Shown here: positions 21,416-32,098 of the stretch, piece by piece
Layout of the letters: every line of letters begins with the position of its first letter
Numbering within the stretch: the stretch's first letter is position 1
NCBI GenBank assembly: GCA_030789695.1
Contig: CM061134.1
Span: forward strand, 66,439,486 to 66,503,485
DNA from: Scilla litardierei
Taxonomy: Eukaryota; Streptophyta; Magnoliopsida; Asparagales; Asparagaceae
Length of the DNA: 64,000 bases
Direction: 5' to 3'
Position numbers and translations under genes: made by a program
The notes under the pieces: model-generated
Databases searched by the model: none
What the model was told of the DNA's origin: nothing
Seen by the model: only the letters and a program-made list of their open reading frames with translations

Positions 21416-23065
21416 TAGTGATCGTCAAGGTAATTGGTGCAGTCAAGAGAAATGGCTTTCTCCTCTCTTCCAAGAGAGTCTTCAACACACAACACACTTC
21501 TCCTTCAAGTTCTACTTCAAGGCATATGGGATTGTAAGTGTTGCTTTCATAATTCCATAACTTTCGTTATTTGGTTTTGTGCTAGGTTTGGGAGAGCGGT
21601 TTGCTTACTCCCAAGTTGTAGGAGTGAAGGACATCGATTGTATTCGATTTCACTTGTAGAGTTGCTACAAGTGGGTTTAAAGGCAACCTCAAGTTAGGGT
21701 TCTAACTTGAGTTTCCGGAGGTATCCGGGTGGAAGGGACGTATGATAACCGGGAACAAGGCGGGAGGTTACTTGGGTAATCCGAACCCTTGAAACATAAT
21801 TGTGTTTGCATTTGTTTCTTATTTGGGTTTAATTTTAATTCCGCACTATATTTGTTGATCATATATGTGTGAATTTTGTGTTATGGTCTCCATGTATGCT
21901 ATATTCTATATGTGTTGTGTTTTGAGACGTTAGTTTTCCTTCGTGTATCTCAATGTTGATATTGGACTTTCATTCCTCTTATCACCTAAGTTTATAATGT
22001 GGTTTTACGATTTTTTGGATTTATATATATTTAGACTCTTATTTGGCATGATTGTTGTTATTTTACTCCCGCCTTTTGGATAATGCCATAAGGGGGATCG
22101 AAATAAACAAACAGAATCATAATGAATGTGCTAGGTATAGTCTAATAAATAGACATACAAAAACTGGATGTAGGTTGCTACACTGTTTTTTTATACATTG
22201 GAGGTTGTTACATTGACTCTCCAAATTTGGATGGCCCTGTAGCAAACAGGCAAAATGATACTAGTTTTGCAGGGCGGTTGATGGAGGGAAAACGCCATAT
22301 TTGGCGTGTTGTTGCAGTGTGGTTGGAGATGATATAACTGGCCAACTTCCGCTTAGACTTGTATGGAGTCGCCGAATATAGCTTAATTAGACGTTAACTA
22401 AATATGGGAAAAAATACCTAATTAAATGTCACATCATCTACCATATTTAGTTAAAATATCCCCTACCAACTAGATTCAATGGGGTTGGATAGTGGGGTGT
22501 CGAGAATATATTGTGGGGCCAGCTAAACAATATGTGTACCTTCGCGTTCGAATGTTGTTAACTGGGCAATTTGCAGTAGGTTTCACGTCGTTCCGCTGTG
22601 CTGCGTTGAAAAATTCTATCTTTTTCCCTCTGTGGGCTCCACTTTCATGTGTTACTATTAATAAGACAAAAAGCGATGGTACGTAGAGATGGATGAGGTG
22701 GATGAGGTGAGAGGTTGGTGGGACCACATACAAGAATTCGACCGGTCATCTACTCATCCATCTGTGGAATTTGATAGTACTTTGTTTGCGAAATTTTTTT
22801 CTCGTAAGCGCCATATCAGCGAATATTTGTATCCATTGTGACAAGTAAAACATTTTAGTCGTTTAATATATCTCCTCACACAACTGTATATAGTAATGCC
22901 ATTTGTGCGCGATGAGGAAAATTTGTATAATAAATCCAAATATTCGACCGCGCACAACTATCCCTCATTTACGCATATACTGTGCGTGACTAAATTATGT
23001 TTGCTCACCGCACACAACGGTTCAAATTTTGCCCCGTTTTGCGTGCTCAGTAATTAATCCTCCGT
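21416..23065. other. Non-coding stretch with one hairpin
   Basis: No gene recognised. 21440-21800 has a leader-like composition (CT-rich runs, a gtaagt donor-like site at 21535). A perfect 14-bp inverted repeat, TTAACTAAATATGG at 22394-22407 and its complement at 22441-22454, flanks a 33-nt loop. A family P cluster lies at 22895-23050. Confidence 0.4.
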
Positions 23066-24176
23066 TTATTTATACTTGTAATTACAAACGGAAGAGCGAG
23101 AGAGTCAAGAATCAAGATGGCCACCCATAATGCTGGACCCGGCAAAAAATTTGAGTTGCCGCCAAACTCGGAGTATTAATGTAGCAGACCACAAAAAAAC
23201 CCCGCGAAGACCCCAGAAAACCCCGCCATGCGTCCGGTCAAGTGGGGGATATTTATCCCACCAAATTTGGGGATATATCACCATTCGCCTTGATTTGTGC
23301 CTTCACTGCAGATATGGTTGAGAAATCGTGTCAGTGGGACGAAGAAACTTTGCAAGGCCAGTCATCAGAGGGAAGAAGAGACGGTGACGTAGATGTTAAC
23401 CGTTCCCTTCATGACAGGGGGGATGTGCGGCCGTAGTTGCCTGAGACTCCTCTAAGGGATACGTGGCCATGGGGAGGTCTCGTTCCGGCAGGCTATGTCC
23501 CCCCGGCGTACGAGGGGGCATTGCTGTTGAATTCGCCCACTGACGTTCCATCGGAAGGTACTAGGGGGAACCATCACCGACCCTTCTTCCTCGTCTGGGA
23601 CGGTTAGTCTGCATTGGTGGATAGGGGGGTGGCCAGTCGGCTGGTGGAGAACTCCATCCTTCCCACTGACCAAAGTGTCCTGGGTCAAATTGACATTGAA
23701 AGGATCGCTAACTCAGTCGTTTATGGCAGTTACCAGGTTAACTACTAATGTCGTCTCTTTGTGCGGTTGCCTTACTCTTACAGTCTTACTTATGCATGAT
23801 TCCCTGCAGACATCAATGGTCGGGGCGGAATTGCGTCGCCGAGTGGTGCAATTGTTGATTGCCGAGCGGAAAAAGGCGGGTTCATTCGAATCTCAACTTA
23901 AGGATTTGAAGGAGCAGCTGATGAAAGAGAGGGACCGTAGATCTCAGGCGGAGTGGGAGGTTGCGGAAGCTAAAGATCGGGCAGCCTCTATGTCAGCGGT
24001 TCGAAAGAGCTCCGAAGAGCGATGGTGTAGAGAAGAGCAGTCTCCTGGCTCGTATAGCCGAGTTGGAGAGAAACTCGCTTCCTCCAAACTCGATTGAAGA
24101 CGTGAGGCATGAGGCTGAGGCGAGGAAGCGTCAGCGATCTGGTCGGGAGTCCGGTGGAGGATCGGCCCAAACGTAG
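23066..24176 (+). pseudogene. Coiled-coil protein gene, broken (family G, copy G3)
   Basis: A TATA-like tttatttatac (23064-23074) precedes ATG 23117 (MATHNAGPGKKFELPP), whose frame stops soon. Homology to G2 is clear further on: ASRLVENSILPTDQSVLG and then DIERIANSVVYGSYQ match RLAENITLPRDVNF and DLETMANCFVRSVLQ. A 73-bp intron (23737-23809, CAG|GTTAAC ... CTGCAG|ACA) sits at the position conserved in G1 and G2. The last exon (GAELRRRVVQLLIAERKK onward) is a charged helix. Defects: an in-frame TAG just before SALVDRG (near 23606), and a frameshift near 24040, after which the other frame continues as coiled coil (LLARIAELERN) to 24176. Confidence 0.55.
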
Positions 24177-24889
24177 GACGGTTTGGCTACCAACGCGCCC
24201 TCCAGCGAGGCGTCTGAGTGAATCGTGGTATCTTAGTACACCAAATGTTTTTTATATTTTGAGAGGTGAACATGTGATGGTTTATGCGTTAGTAATGAAC
24301 CCCAAACATTCAATTGGCAATGAACACCGTCTGGTGCAGTCTTTTACCGCTTGTTAGTATAAATATCTGTTTGCCAACCATTAGCGATCTTCGTACACCG
24401 ATTGCTTAATTTCTTGTGGCTTTTAAAACTATTAGCATACATCCATCACAGAAATGGACATGGATGGTGTGAAATATCGAAGTTTCCCGGGAATATACTT
24501 AGTGCACGTGAACTGCGTTGGAATTGAGCTTAGCATCACAGTGTACCAGATATACAATTTTTTCTCATTGCTCACACCGGTCCCACCTTTTACCTGATGT
24601 GTATGGATGAATCTAATTTGTCAGTGTGTTTCATTGGATTCATTTTCTACAGCATTCACATAGCCTCTACATGCATCGAGATTGTTACGTATAGAGTTTT
24701 CCTTTAAACGAACTTGGGATATTGGACTTATGCCATAAATTCAAGTAGACAATCGTCAAGGAGACAAAGATTCAAGAATACGCAGAGGTGGAAATCACTT
24801 CATGCAACATAAATAACACATTTAATGTAGTATACGGTCTTCAACATCAATAGCATACCAAAGCACACAATTATGAGTCCAACTCTTAG
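24177..24889. other. Nothing recognised
   Basis: AT-rich, no coding frame of note, no obvious repeat shared with the rest of the window. Confidence 0.4.
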
Positions 24890-25075
24890 GATTCTCCTTT
24901 ATGGCCGTTGTGCGCGGTGAGCAAATTTTTAATGCTGTAACATAAATTGCTCAAAGCGCACAATGGGCAAAATTATGCTAGTCGTGCGAATTTAGCAACT
25001 GTATCCTATAACATAAATGTTCAACGCGCACAACAAGTAAAGACATGATGGCGCGTTGAGTTCCCGTTGTGCAGA
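24890..25075. repeat. Cluster of family P palindromes
   Basis: ggccgttgtgcgcggtgagc, ttgctcaaagcgcacaatggg, gctagtcgtgcgaatttagc, tgttcaacgcgcacaac and ttgagttcccgttgtgc, alternating in orientation over 180 bp. It lies just 3' of the MULE/OTU gene. Confidence 0.55.
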
Positions 25076-25165
25076 AATCCCATAAATTTTATACAAAAAT
25101 CCCAAAAATTTCAGTATATTCTTTCATTATAAACTCAGACACTACATTTGCATAAAATTATACAT

Positions 25166-28098
25166 TCAATCATCTGATGATATAGTAAGTACAGTGGGAG
25201 ATTTTCCTACATCTTTACAGATTAATGTCTCGAATTGTCGCATCCTCTCTTCAAGGCCTTCCACCCATCCTTTGGCCGCAGGCATGCGGTTAGCCTTCCA
25301 ATGCCTTATTACCGGTGGGACCGGTCTTCTATCTTTAAGTTGAATCTTTACAAAGTGATTATTATTTACAAAACCTATGGTGAAGGGACCACGTTTCGTA
25401 CCTTGGTCTGGTCCTGATCTTAACGGAAAAAATGAAAGGCATTGTTTCATTGACAGTAGATGTATTACACAGTTATAACGACTTAAGATTATATGTCCAA
25501 CTTCAGGGAATGTCATCCAATATTGCATCGGGGGGGGGGGGGGGGGGGGCGTGGTCATCCATATAGTTAATTGACACTTTCTGTTCTTGTGCACTTTCCT
25601 CACCCATCACCTTTGAGTACACATCATAGTGGTCACGCAGCTCTTGAAGTAACTCTCTTCTGACCACCTTCCACTGGTCCTCTCCCATCCCTAGATATGA
25701 AGATATAGCCCTGTAACCACCGTTCCTATCTGGCTTCACATCTGTGACGTTCAATATATATTTGGTGATTGCAGCAGGGAATTGATCAATATAAGGTATG
25801 CCTCCTTGAACGGCTCTAGCGTCCTTAGCTTCATAATTTGCTGCTGCACATGAAGCTGTAGCAGAAACCACAGTCATACTGCCAGATGTCGCAGCTTTGA
25901 CAGTTGGTTTCTTTCTAGCAAGTTAAGGAGGAATTGGTGGGGCAGACGTATTTTTGATCCTTTGGTACCGTCTCGGCTGGACACGGCCGACGCTTTCTTG
26001 TTTCGATGAGACTTCAGTTGGAATTTGAGCAGTGCAACTAGCCGCATCGGCTAAGACATGATCAAAATGAGAAGGATCAATGGGGGTGGCTGTATCTTCA
26101 TTTGTCAAATTATTATCCCTTTTTCTTCTTCCATTGAACACGACATTAACTTGCGGATCTGTAATCAGATTTGTCGCCGGGGTAGCTAGCTCCTTCAACT
26201 TAATTAACAACTCCTGCTTCATCGGCCCATCAAGTTGAGCATATAGCTTGTGTATGCGCTCTAATTTAGCATGTATAAGCCCATCTTCTTCAGACATCAA
26301 TTCCGTCTTAGCCTCCATATCTAGCTGCTTCCAATGAGAATTTACGGCATCTAAGGGAATGGTGCGATTTTCCCTTGTGAATTCGCCAATCTCATTGGCA
26401 CATGGTACACCATAAATCATTCTTGCTAGACAATCAATTGTGCATTGGTCCGTTCCCATAGGGTCAGATTTATCAGCTTCCACAGACATTATCTTCAACG
26501 CCGCAGCGGCTGTAAATCCTATCAGCTCCCTGAACAAGAACCCATGCACATTATGTTGCAACAAGATCTTAGATTTCTTGAATGATACCTTGATCTCGAT
26601 ATGCTACCCCTCTAATGATTCATGTATGGTTGGCCAAGAAGCGGATAAACTGAAGGCCGATGAACCCAATGCCTTTTTAAGCTTAGAATGTTCAGTCTGG
26701 GCTCTTTTGGTCTGCGCTCTGTTGGTACTGACATTTCCAAAGTGCGGATTACCATCTGTCCATACAGAAATAAACTTCTCCTTGTACTTGTCCAGCCAAG
26801 ATGTCTTCACATAGCTCACGACCCTTGTGTAATCTTTGTACTCTGTCTCCAATGCCTTCAGTTTAGCAACATACTCCTCCTCCTTGCGTGGCCCCACCAA
26901 TAAATTCCAGCTAGAGATGAAACCTAACCATTTTTCTTGATCTTCAAAAGAGGGCTGGCAATTTTTGGCAATATTTTTAGATATGTGCATTCTACATAAT
27001 TGGTGCACCGCAAGGGGAAATTCATGGCCAATGGCATTCATAAGTGCTGGCTCCAGTGCTGTCAAAATTACACGTGGCATCATGTATCCATGTAGCAAAG
27101 AGCTCAACTTCTCCAAGGCCGACAAGTAGTTCTCCTCACGTACGGCCTCCGTGTAACAAAATGCATCTACGAACGGAATATCTGTGGACGTCACCCCATA
27201 CATCTCCATCAATGGTGGCCTGTTGCGGTTGGTCTTCAACGCGTAGTCCATAACCAGAATCTCTGGAAATTTTCGTAATAACTCAACCGACTACGGATGT
27301 GCCCAAAATATAGTCCTCACTGCATTTGTCACTTCGTCCACTTCATGATACACAATGTAATTACGCTGTGTCACTAGATTAAGGAATAGCTGCATTTCTG
27401 CTCTCCAGGCCATTTCCCCTGCCTTTATCCTCTGTCTGGATTTATAAATAGTGTTGATTATGGTAGATGTTGCATTATCCTTTTTCTTCAGGTATTTCAA
27501 GATTTCCCTTGGCCTAAACAATCTATTTGACAAGTCTCTCACCGTGGCCATCTCCCCCCTCCGAACCTCCTCTCATCTGGATGTCGCTCGATGTACATTG
27601 CGGGTTTATGGTTGTGATTGCCACATACAACTGTCAAAATCCACTTATCTGTTGCCACACCATTAGCCCTCAAGTAGAAGGGACATGAACACTTCTTACT
27701 TCGAGTTGATTTTTTGGCCGATATATCCGGACTGTGTGGCCGATATGTCCCACTTCTTTCACACAAAAATAATAAGTTGGGACCCTATTGCCCTTTGTAC
27801 TCATATTTGATGATTTTGTAACAACCGAATTCCCGGTTTTCACACCGACCGCTTTTACCCATTTACCAAGCTCTTCTATGCTGGGGAAAATTTTATTTGT
27901 TGTGAATTGATTTGTATAATCTTCATTAACCTATGAGCCTTCAACAATATGTTGAATTAAGTACCAGATACCAATATAGTCACTAAATGTTTTGCTTTAT
28001 TTTCTAGTAAATTAGTTAGTTAACAAAGCAAAATAATTTCAAACCTTTGCTTCTTTGTCCGCTTCATCACAGATCCCCTCAATGTGTACCGAGTCCAT
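25166..28098 (-). pseudogene. Mutator-like transposase with FAR1-type DNA-binding domain and C-terminal OTU domain
   Basis: Order on the minus strand: a short first exon (28098-28045, MDSVHIEGICDEADKEAK); an intron (to about 27931); a FAR1/WRKY-GCM1-type zinc domain (27930-27540: KKCSCPF, then GNHNHKP); a MULE transposase core (27550-26600: MDYALKTNRNRPP, LCRMHISKNIAKNC); a SWIM-like zinc motif (YGVPCANEI); a linker; and an OTU cysteine-protease domain (25770-25166: NGGYRAISSYLGMG, MGHII-like FPEVGHIILSRYNC, FVNNNHFVKIQL). Between 27551 and 25503 one frame is kept, broken only by TAG 27291, TAG 26604 and TAA 25923, each one C-to-T step from a Gln codon. Frameshifts occur in a T run near 27770, a G run near 27558 and a 20-base G tract at 25530-25549. 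Key residues are lost: the second catalytic Asp (TALEP where TDRE-like is usual), the SWIM His (Asn) and the OTU Cys (Gly). Confidence 0.85.
25530..25549 (+). repeat. Poly-G tract, 20 bases
   Basis: An uninterrupted run of 20 G inside the OTU coding region of the minus-strand gene (poly-Pro in one frame). The two halves of the OTU domain are in different frames on its two sides. Such a run is prone to replication slippage and to sequencing error, so its length should be treated with caution. Confidence 0.9.
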
Positions 28099-28540
28099 CT
28101 CAATCTTCGTAATTTTTATGCAATCATGTACCAAATGTACATTGCAGCAATCAATTTCTGACATTATTAATAAATACCAAATTAATTAGCATCAATTAAT
28201 GGCTTACCAACTTTACGATGCAATGCGTCCGCAGTCGACTATTTTAGGGCACCCCAACCCAATGACACAAATCTTTTGCTCTGCCTTAAGGACCTTCGTT
28301 TGATATAAGCAGGAACTCTTATAGTCTATATAGATCAGCGAATTAGAATAATTTCTGTTGATCAAACCCTATCTCGTTAGCTTTTCCCGCCTTAGGTCAC
28401 AAAACTGATCGCATATGGAAGCTGTTATGATGCCTTTGTATATACGGATGCGTAAAAATATTGGTTCATAGTGTAAATTACTCATCGCGAACACTGGGAG
28501 GGCAAAAATGTAAAAGTTCTCCTCTGTGAACCGTCTAGCT
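28099..28540. other. 5' side of the MULE/OTU gene
   Basis: No coding frame recognised. By analogy with the two plus-strand relatives, a non-coding leader exon of the minus-strand gene should lie here, but I could not place its donor with confidence. Confidence 0.35.
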
Positions 28541-28544
28541 GTTT

Positions 28545-28835
28545 GCCCACCGCACACAACGACGCAAATCTCAGAATTGCTCACCGCACACAACCACGCA
28601 AAACTCAAAATTGCTCACCGCACACTACCATGCAAAATTGGGAATTGCTCACCGCCCACAACCACTCAAAACACGGAATTGCTCAGCACACACAACCACG
28701 CAAAACTCGGAATTGCTCACCGCTCACAACCACTCAAAACACGGAATTGCTCAGCGCACACAACCACACAAACCTCAGAATTGCTTAGCGCACACAACCA
28801 CTCAAAACCCGTAATTGCTCACCGCACACAACCAT
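28545..28835. repeat. 34-bp tandem repeat, about 8 units
   Basis: The unit is aattgctcaccgcacacaac plus caccaCgcaaaactcgg-like 14 bases; units vary at a few positions (gctcagcgcac, gctcaccgccc). The first half is one arm of family P, here all in one orientation. The array's inverse complement is at 37470-37725. Confidence 0.8.
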
Positions 28836-28979
28836 TTTGATCAAGTCCACGTGCACATGTGGAAGGGTTATTTGCTAGTAATGTTTCAAACTAGACTTGT
28901 TTACTCAACAAGCACAACTGGTAAATTATGGGAGACCCGATATGACCCGGTAGGACCCGATATTGTCCCGTGATACCTT

Positions 28980-29282
28980 CTGCTCGCAGCGAATTGACAG
29001 ACAATTACACAGATTGCTCACGGTGGAATTTCAAACGGCAAGTTTTTTCAAAGATCGCTCCAGTCGCCCAGACCGAATTCCAAAAGATTTGATTTTTATT
29101 TCATTGCTCGAAGGATACACCACTTAGTCAACTGGCGAGATCAAACAAAGAGCTGAATCGAGAGAAATCGATTTAGGGGTTTTTGACCTAAATTTTTTGA
29201 AATCGACTCTGTGGTAAGTCTATACTTTTAAGTACAGTTTATCTGCCTTTCTTATTTTGATTTTACATGCATTCATCCACAG
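28980..29282 (+). promoter_or_regulatory. Leader exon and first intron of the first DBD/OTU gene
   Basis: Positions 28980-29213 align with 31640-31878 (shared runs include ccacagattgctca-like, tcaaacgg(c/t)aagttttt, ttccaaa(a)gatttgatttttatt and atcgatttagggg). A donor GTAAGT starts at 29214 and an acceptor CCACAG ends at 29282, followed by ttgagattgatg, as in the other two loci (31879-31971 and 60553-60645). Confidence 0.6.
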
Positions 29283-29394
29283 TTGAGATTGATGAAGTTG
29301 GTACAAAAATCCAAGGTAATATTGATTTATCTTCTCGGCAATAATGCATTAAATCTTTGAGGATCAGGTTATGAATTGTTTGATACAGGATAAT

Positions 29395-30991
29395 ATGGAT
29401 TTTACAAATGACTTTGCCACCAATCAACTGTTCAAGGATAGAAAAGCGATGTTTCAGTGGATACAAAACGTTGGGTTAAGTCATGGGCATGTGATTGTTA
29501 CACGTTGGGAGATTAAGTAAAACGACCAAAGGGCATCATGTTGTGTACTTTGCGTGTGAAAGAAGCGGTGAGTATCGGGGAAACCAAAAGCTAAAAAAGA
29601 CCAACCAGCCTGTTAAAACCAAGAAGTGTTCATGTCCTTTCCCATTGCGTGGTTATATGGTGGGCGTGGGCGTTGAGGAGTGGAAGTTAACAGTTGTTTA
29701 TGGCAGGCACAACCATGAAGCAGCTAAATATGTCGATGGCCATTCCGATGAAGGGACGTTGCAGGGAATGGAGATTGAAACAGTGCGTGACTTGGCAAAT
29801 AGCAAGGTTCGGCCAGCTGAAATTTTGAAAGTACTGAAGGCAAATAAAAACTTCAGTGCAACCTCAATCAAAGCAATTTATAATGCACGAAACCGGTTAC
29901 AACGGGGGAAGAAGGTTGGTATTGTAAAACAGTTGAAGGAGTTAGCATCAGCTGATAAAATTGTGGGTGATGAGAATGTGAAGGCTATGAATAATGAGGG
30001 GGAGGATCAGAAGGTGGGGGAGGCGTTTTGGGAGAATGCAGTGCCTGCTGAGTTGCAGGAGCAGGATCATACTGGGAAGATGGGTGGGGAGGATGATAAG
30101 GTGGATCGTAATGAGGCGGAGCAGACTGCTGAGGAGGAGGAGGAAGAGGAGGAGAATACAGTGGCTAAGGCCTTTGAGAAGGAGCATGATGTTCTACGTC
30201 TGCAAATTTCTACCCTGGTAGCGGAGATTGCTAAGCAGCATGCTGAGATAACGTATACGTCTACATTGATGTGTAAGCCGGGTAAGGGAAGAAGTAGACC
30301 GTTGTGGAAACGTACAATAAAGAAGCCGAAATAATCAATTCCACATGATGATAGTGAAGAGGACTTGGCTGTCGACATAATAATACCTTATTGGAACGCT
30401 TTTTCGGAGTGTCTACGACCCCTTATAGTGCACGTCGTAGATGTGAAAGCAGACGGAAACTGTGGGTATATGGCTGTGGCAGCTCAGTTGGTACTGGGTG
30501 AGGACGAATGGAGGCAGGTGAAATATGACTTGCGAGAAGAGATGCAGAACCATGACGGCTTGTACCGGCAACTTATGGGTGCCGTGGAATTTAAAAAGAA
30601 TGTAGTGGCACTGGGCCATTTGTTAGACCGTCCAAAAGCTAAATGGTGGATGCAGATGCCAGAAATGGCACATGTCATTGCCTCATGCTACGACTGTGTA
30701 GTACATATTCTTGAACCTCATCAGTGTGTGACACATTTTCCTTTAAGAACTCCTCCAGTACCCCTATCATCCAGACGCCACAAAACGTTGGGTCATGTGA
30801 ACAATAATCACTTCGTTATTGTTAAACTTGCCCCATATGGTCATGTCCCTCCGACTTTAAGTATGTGGCTAAGATACCGCTTCGATGTGTCAAACGGATG
30901 GCCGGCTGCTTATGAGGATAGGATGCATCAATTCCAGTCAATAGTATTTGGTCACGATATTGCAACTGTTGACGTTATTGAAATATTGTAG
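29395..30991 (+). pseudogene. FAR1-type DNA-binding domain fused to OTU domain, no transposase (copy 1)
   Basis: From ATG 29395 the frame gives MDFTNDF then GHVIVT, the N-terminus seen in copy 2, and a one-base frameshift near 29500 leads into YFACERSGEYRG, KKCSCPF and RHNHEA, the Cys/Cys/His-x-His zinc ligands of the FAR1 domain. A second conserved block follows (ETVRDLANSKVRPAEILK), then a Glu-rich acidic linker with a possible coiled coil. TAA at 30332-30334 interrupts the frame, which then continues without a shift into a complete OTU domain (30365-30991): VKADGNCGYMAVAAQL with the catalytic Cys, and GHVNNNHFVIVKL with the catalytic His. OTU enzymes remove ubiquitin from substrates. About 530 residues in all; the usual MULE core of roughly 300 residues is absent. 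Confidence 0.8.
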
Positions 30992-31380
30992 GATAAAACG
31001 TTGTATCATTTTACTATGGATTGTTTATTTCATATTGACAGATTGGTAGCATGAAATTTTATCATGTCTGCCTAAATGTGCAAATGTTATCATCTGTATG
31101 CCGTGCTGTGGTGTATCGTATCTATATGTTATGCTCAACGATAGACCTACTAATCAAGTTTGCCTCTTACTAACTTTTTGGTGAATAGGTACAAACTGAT
31201 ATATACTAGATTTTGAATGCTTAATAACACATGCAATCTATCCAGATTTTCTTAAGGGTGTTAATTAATACAAATAATGATATTTATCACGTTGGTATTA
31301 TATTATTTTATACGGATCAATAATGTTGTTAACATCGGCATAATAATATGAGTAATCCAATAGAATATATATTAAAAACA
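30992..31380. other. 3' flank of DBD/OTU copy 1
   Basis: AT-rich, no gene. Its first part (gataaaacgtt, atgaaattttatcatg, gtgcaaatgtcatc-like, gtgtatcata) matches the 3' flank of copy 2 at 34330-34465, so the duplicated unit includes the 3' UTR. Confidence 0.5.
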
Positions 31381-31384
31381 AAAT

Positions 31385-31625
31385 TTAGAACTACTCAGCG
31401 CGCACAACGGGCAAAATCGTTCTCAACGTCGCGATTAATAACGATTACCATTACTAATGTCAATCTTGACAATCCATGTAAGATTACTCAACGCGCAAAA
31501 CGGTTCAAATCGTGTTAAAATATAAACGTTGTGCGCGCTGAGTAAAATATGACAACTAAACCACCGAATTTACTCGAAGCACACAACGGGTTAAAATTTT
31601 TACCCGTTTTGACCCGTTAGGACCC
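31385..31625. repeat. Cluster of family P palindromes upstream of DBD/OTU copy 2
   Basis: ctactcagcgcgcacaacggg, ttactcaacgcgcaaaacgg, acgttgtgcgcgctgagtaa and ctcgaagcacacaacggg. The equivalent upstream position of copy 1 is filled by the 34-bp array. Confidence 0.55.
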
Positions 31626-31639
31626 TCTTTCACCCCTTG

Positions 31640-31971
31640 ATAAATTCTGCTCACTGCTCACTGCCATAACCTTCCACAGATTGCTCAATGCAGAATATCA
31701 AACGGTAAGTTTTTCGTAGATTGCTCAAGGCACACAGACGGAAATTCCAAAGATTTGATTTTTATTACTGGGCTCGACATTTACATCACAGTGTCAACTG
31801 CTACGTTCAAACAAATCGGTGAAGCGATAGCAATCGATTTAGGGGGTTTCAACATAAATTTGTCGAAATTGCGATTTGGTAAGTATACAATGTTAAGTAC
31901 ATTTTATTTGATATTCTTATTACAATGTGTAGAAATAGACGGAGAAATTTTTGGTTTTTACTTGCCTGCAG
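31640..31971 (+). promoter_or_regulatory. Leader exon and first intron of the second DBD/OTU gene
   Basis: Leader about 31640-31878, donor TTTG|GTAAGT at 31879, acceptor CCTGCAG ending at 31971, followed by atacagttgagattgatgg. It matches the other leader at 28980-29282 and the relic at 60500-60645. Confidence 0.6.
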
Positions 31972-32098
31972 ATACAGTTGAGATTGATGGAGATGCTAAA
32001 AAATTCCGAGGTAATATTGATTTATCTTTACGTCAATAATGTAACTAATGTTTGGTTCCGATCCAATTAGTTGCATGAATTGTTTGATACTGGTGTAT

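Noticed and set aside
28545..28835. CRISPR-like array
   Set aside because: Units are contiguous with no unique spacers, in plant nuclear DNA, and there are no cas genes.
29948..30378. Minus-strand Leu/Ser-rich frames opposite the acidic linkers (also 32651-33325)
   Set aside because: Complement of GAG/GAT-rich acidic coding sequence; expected artefact.
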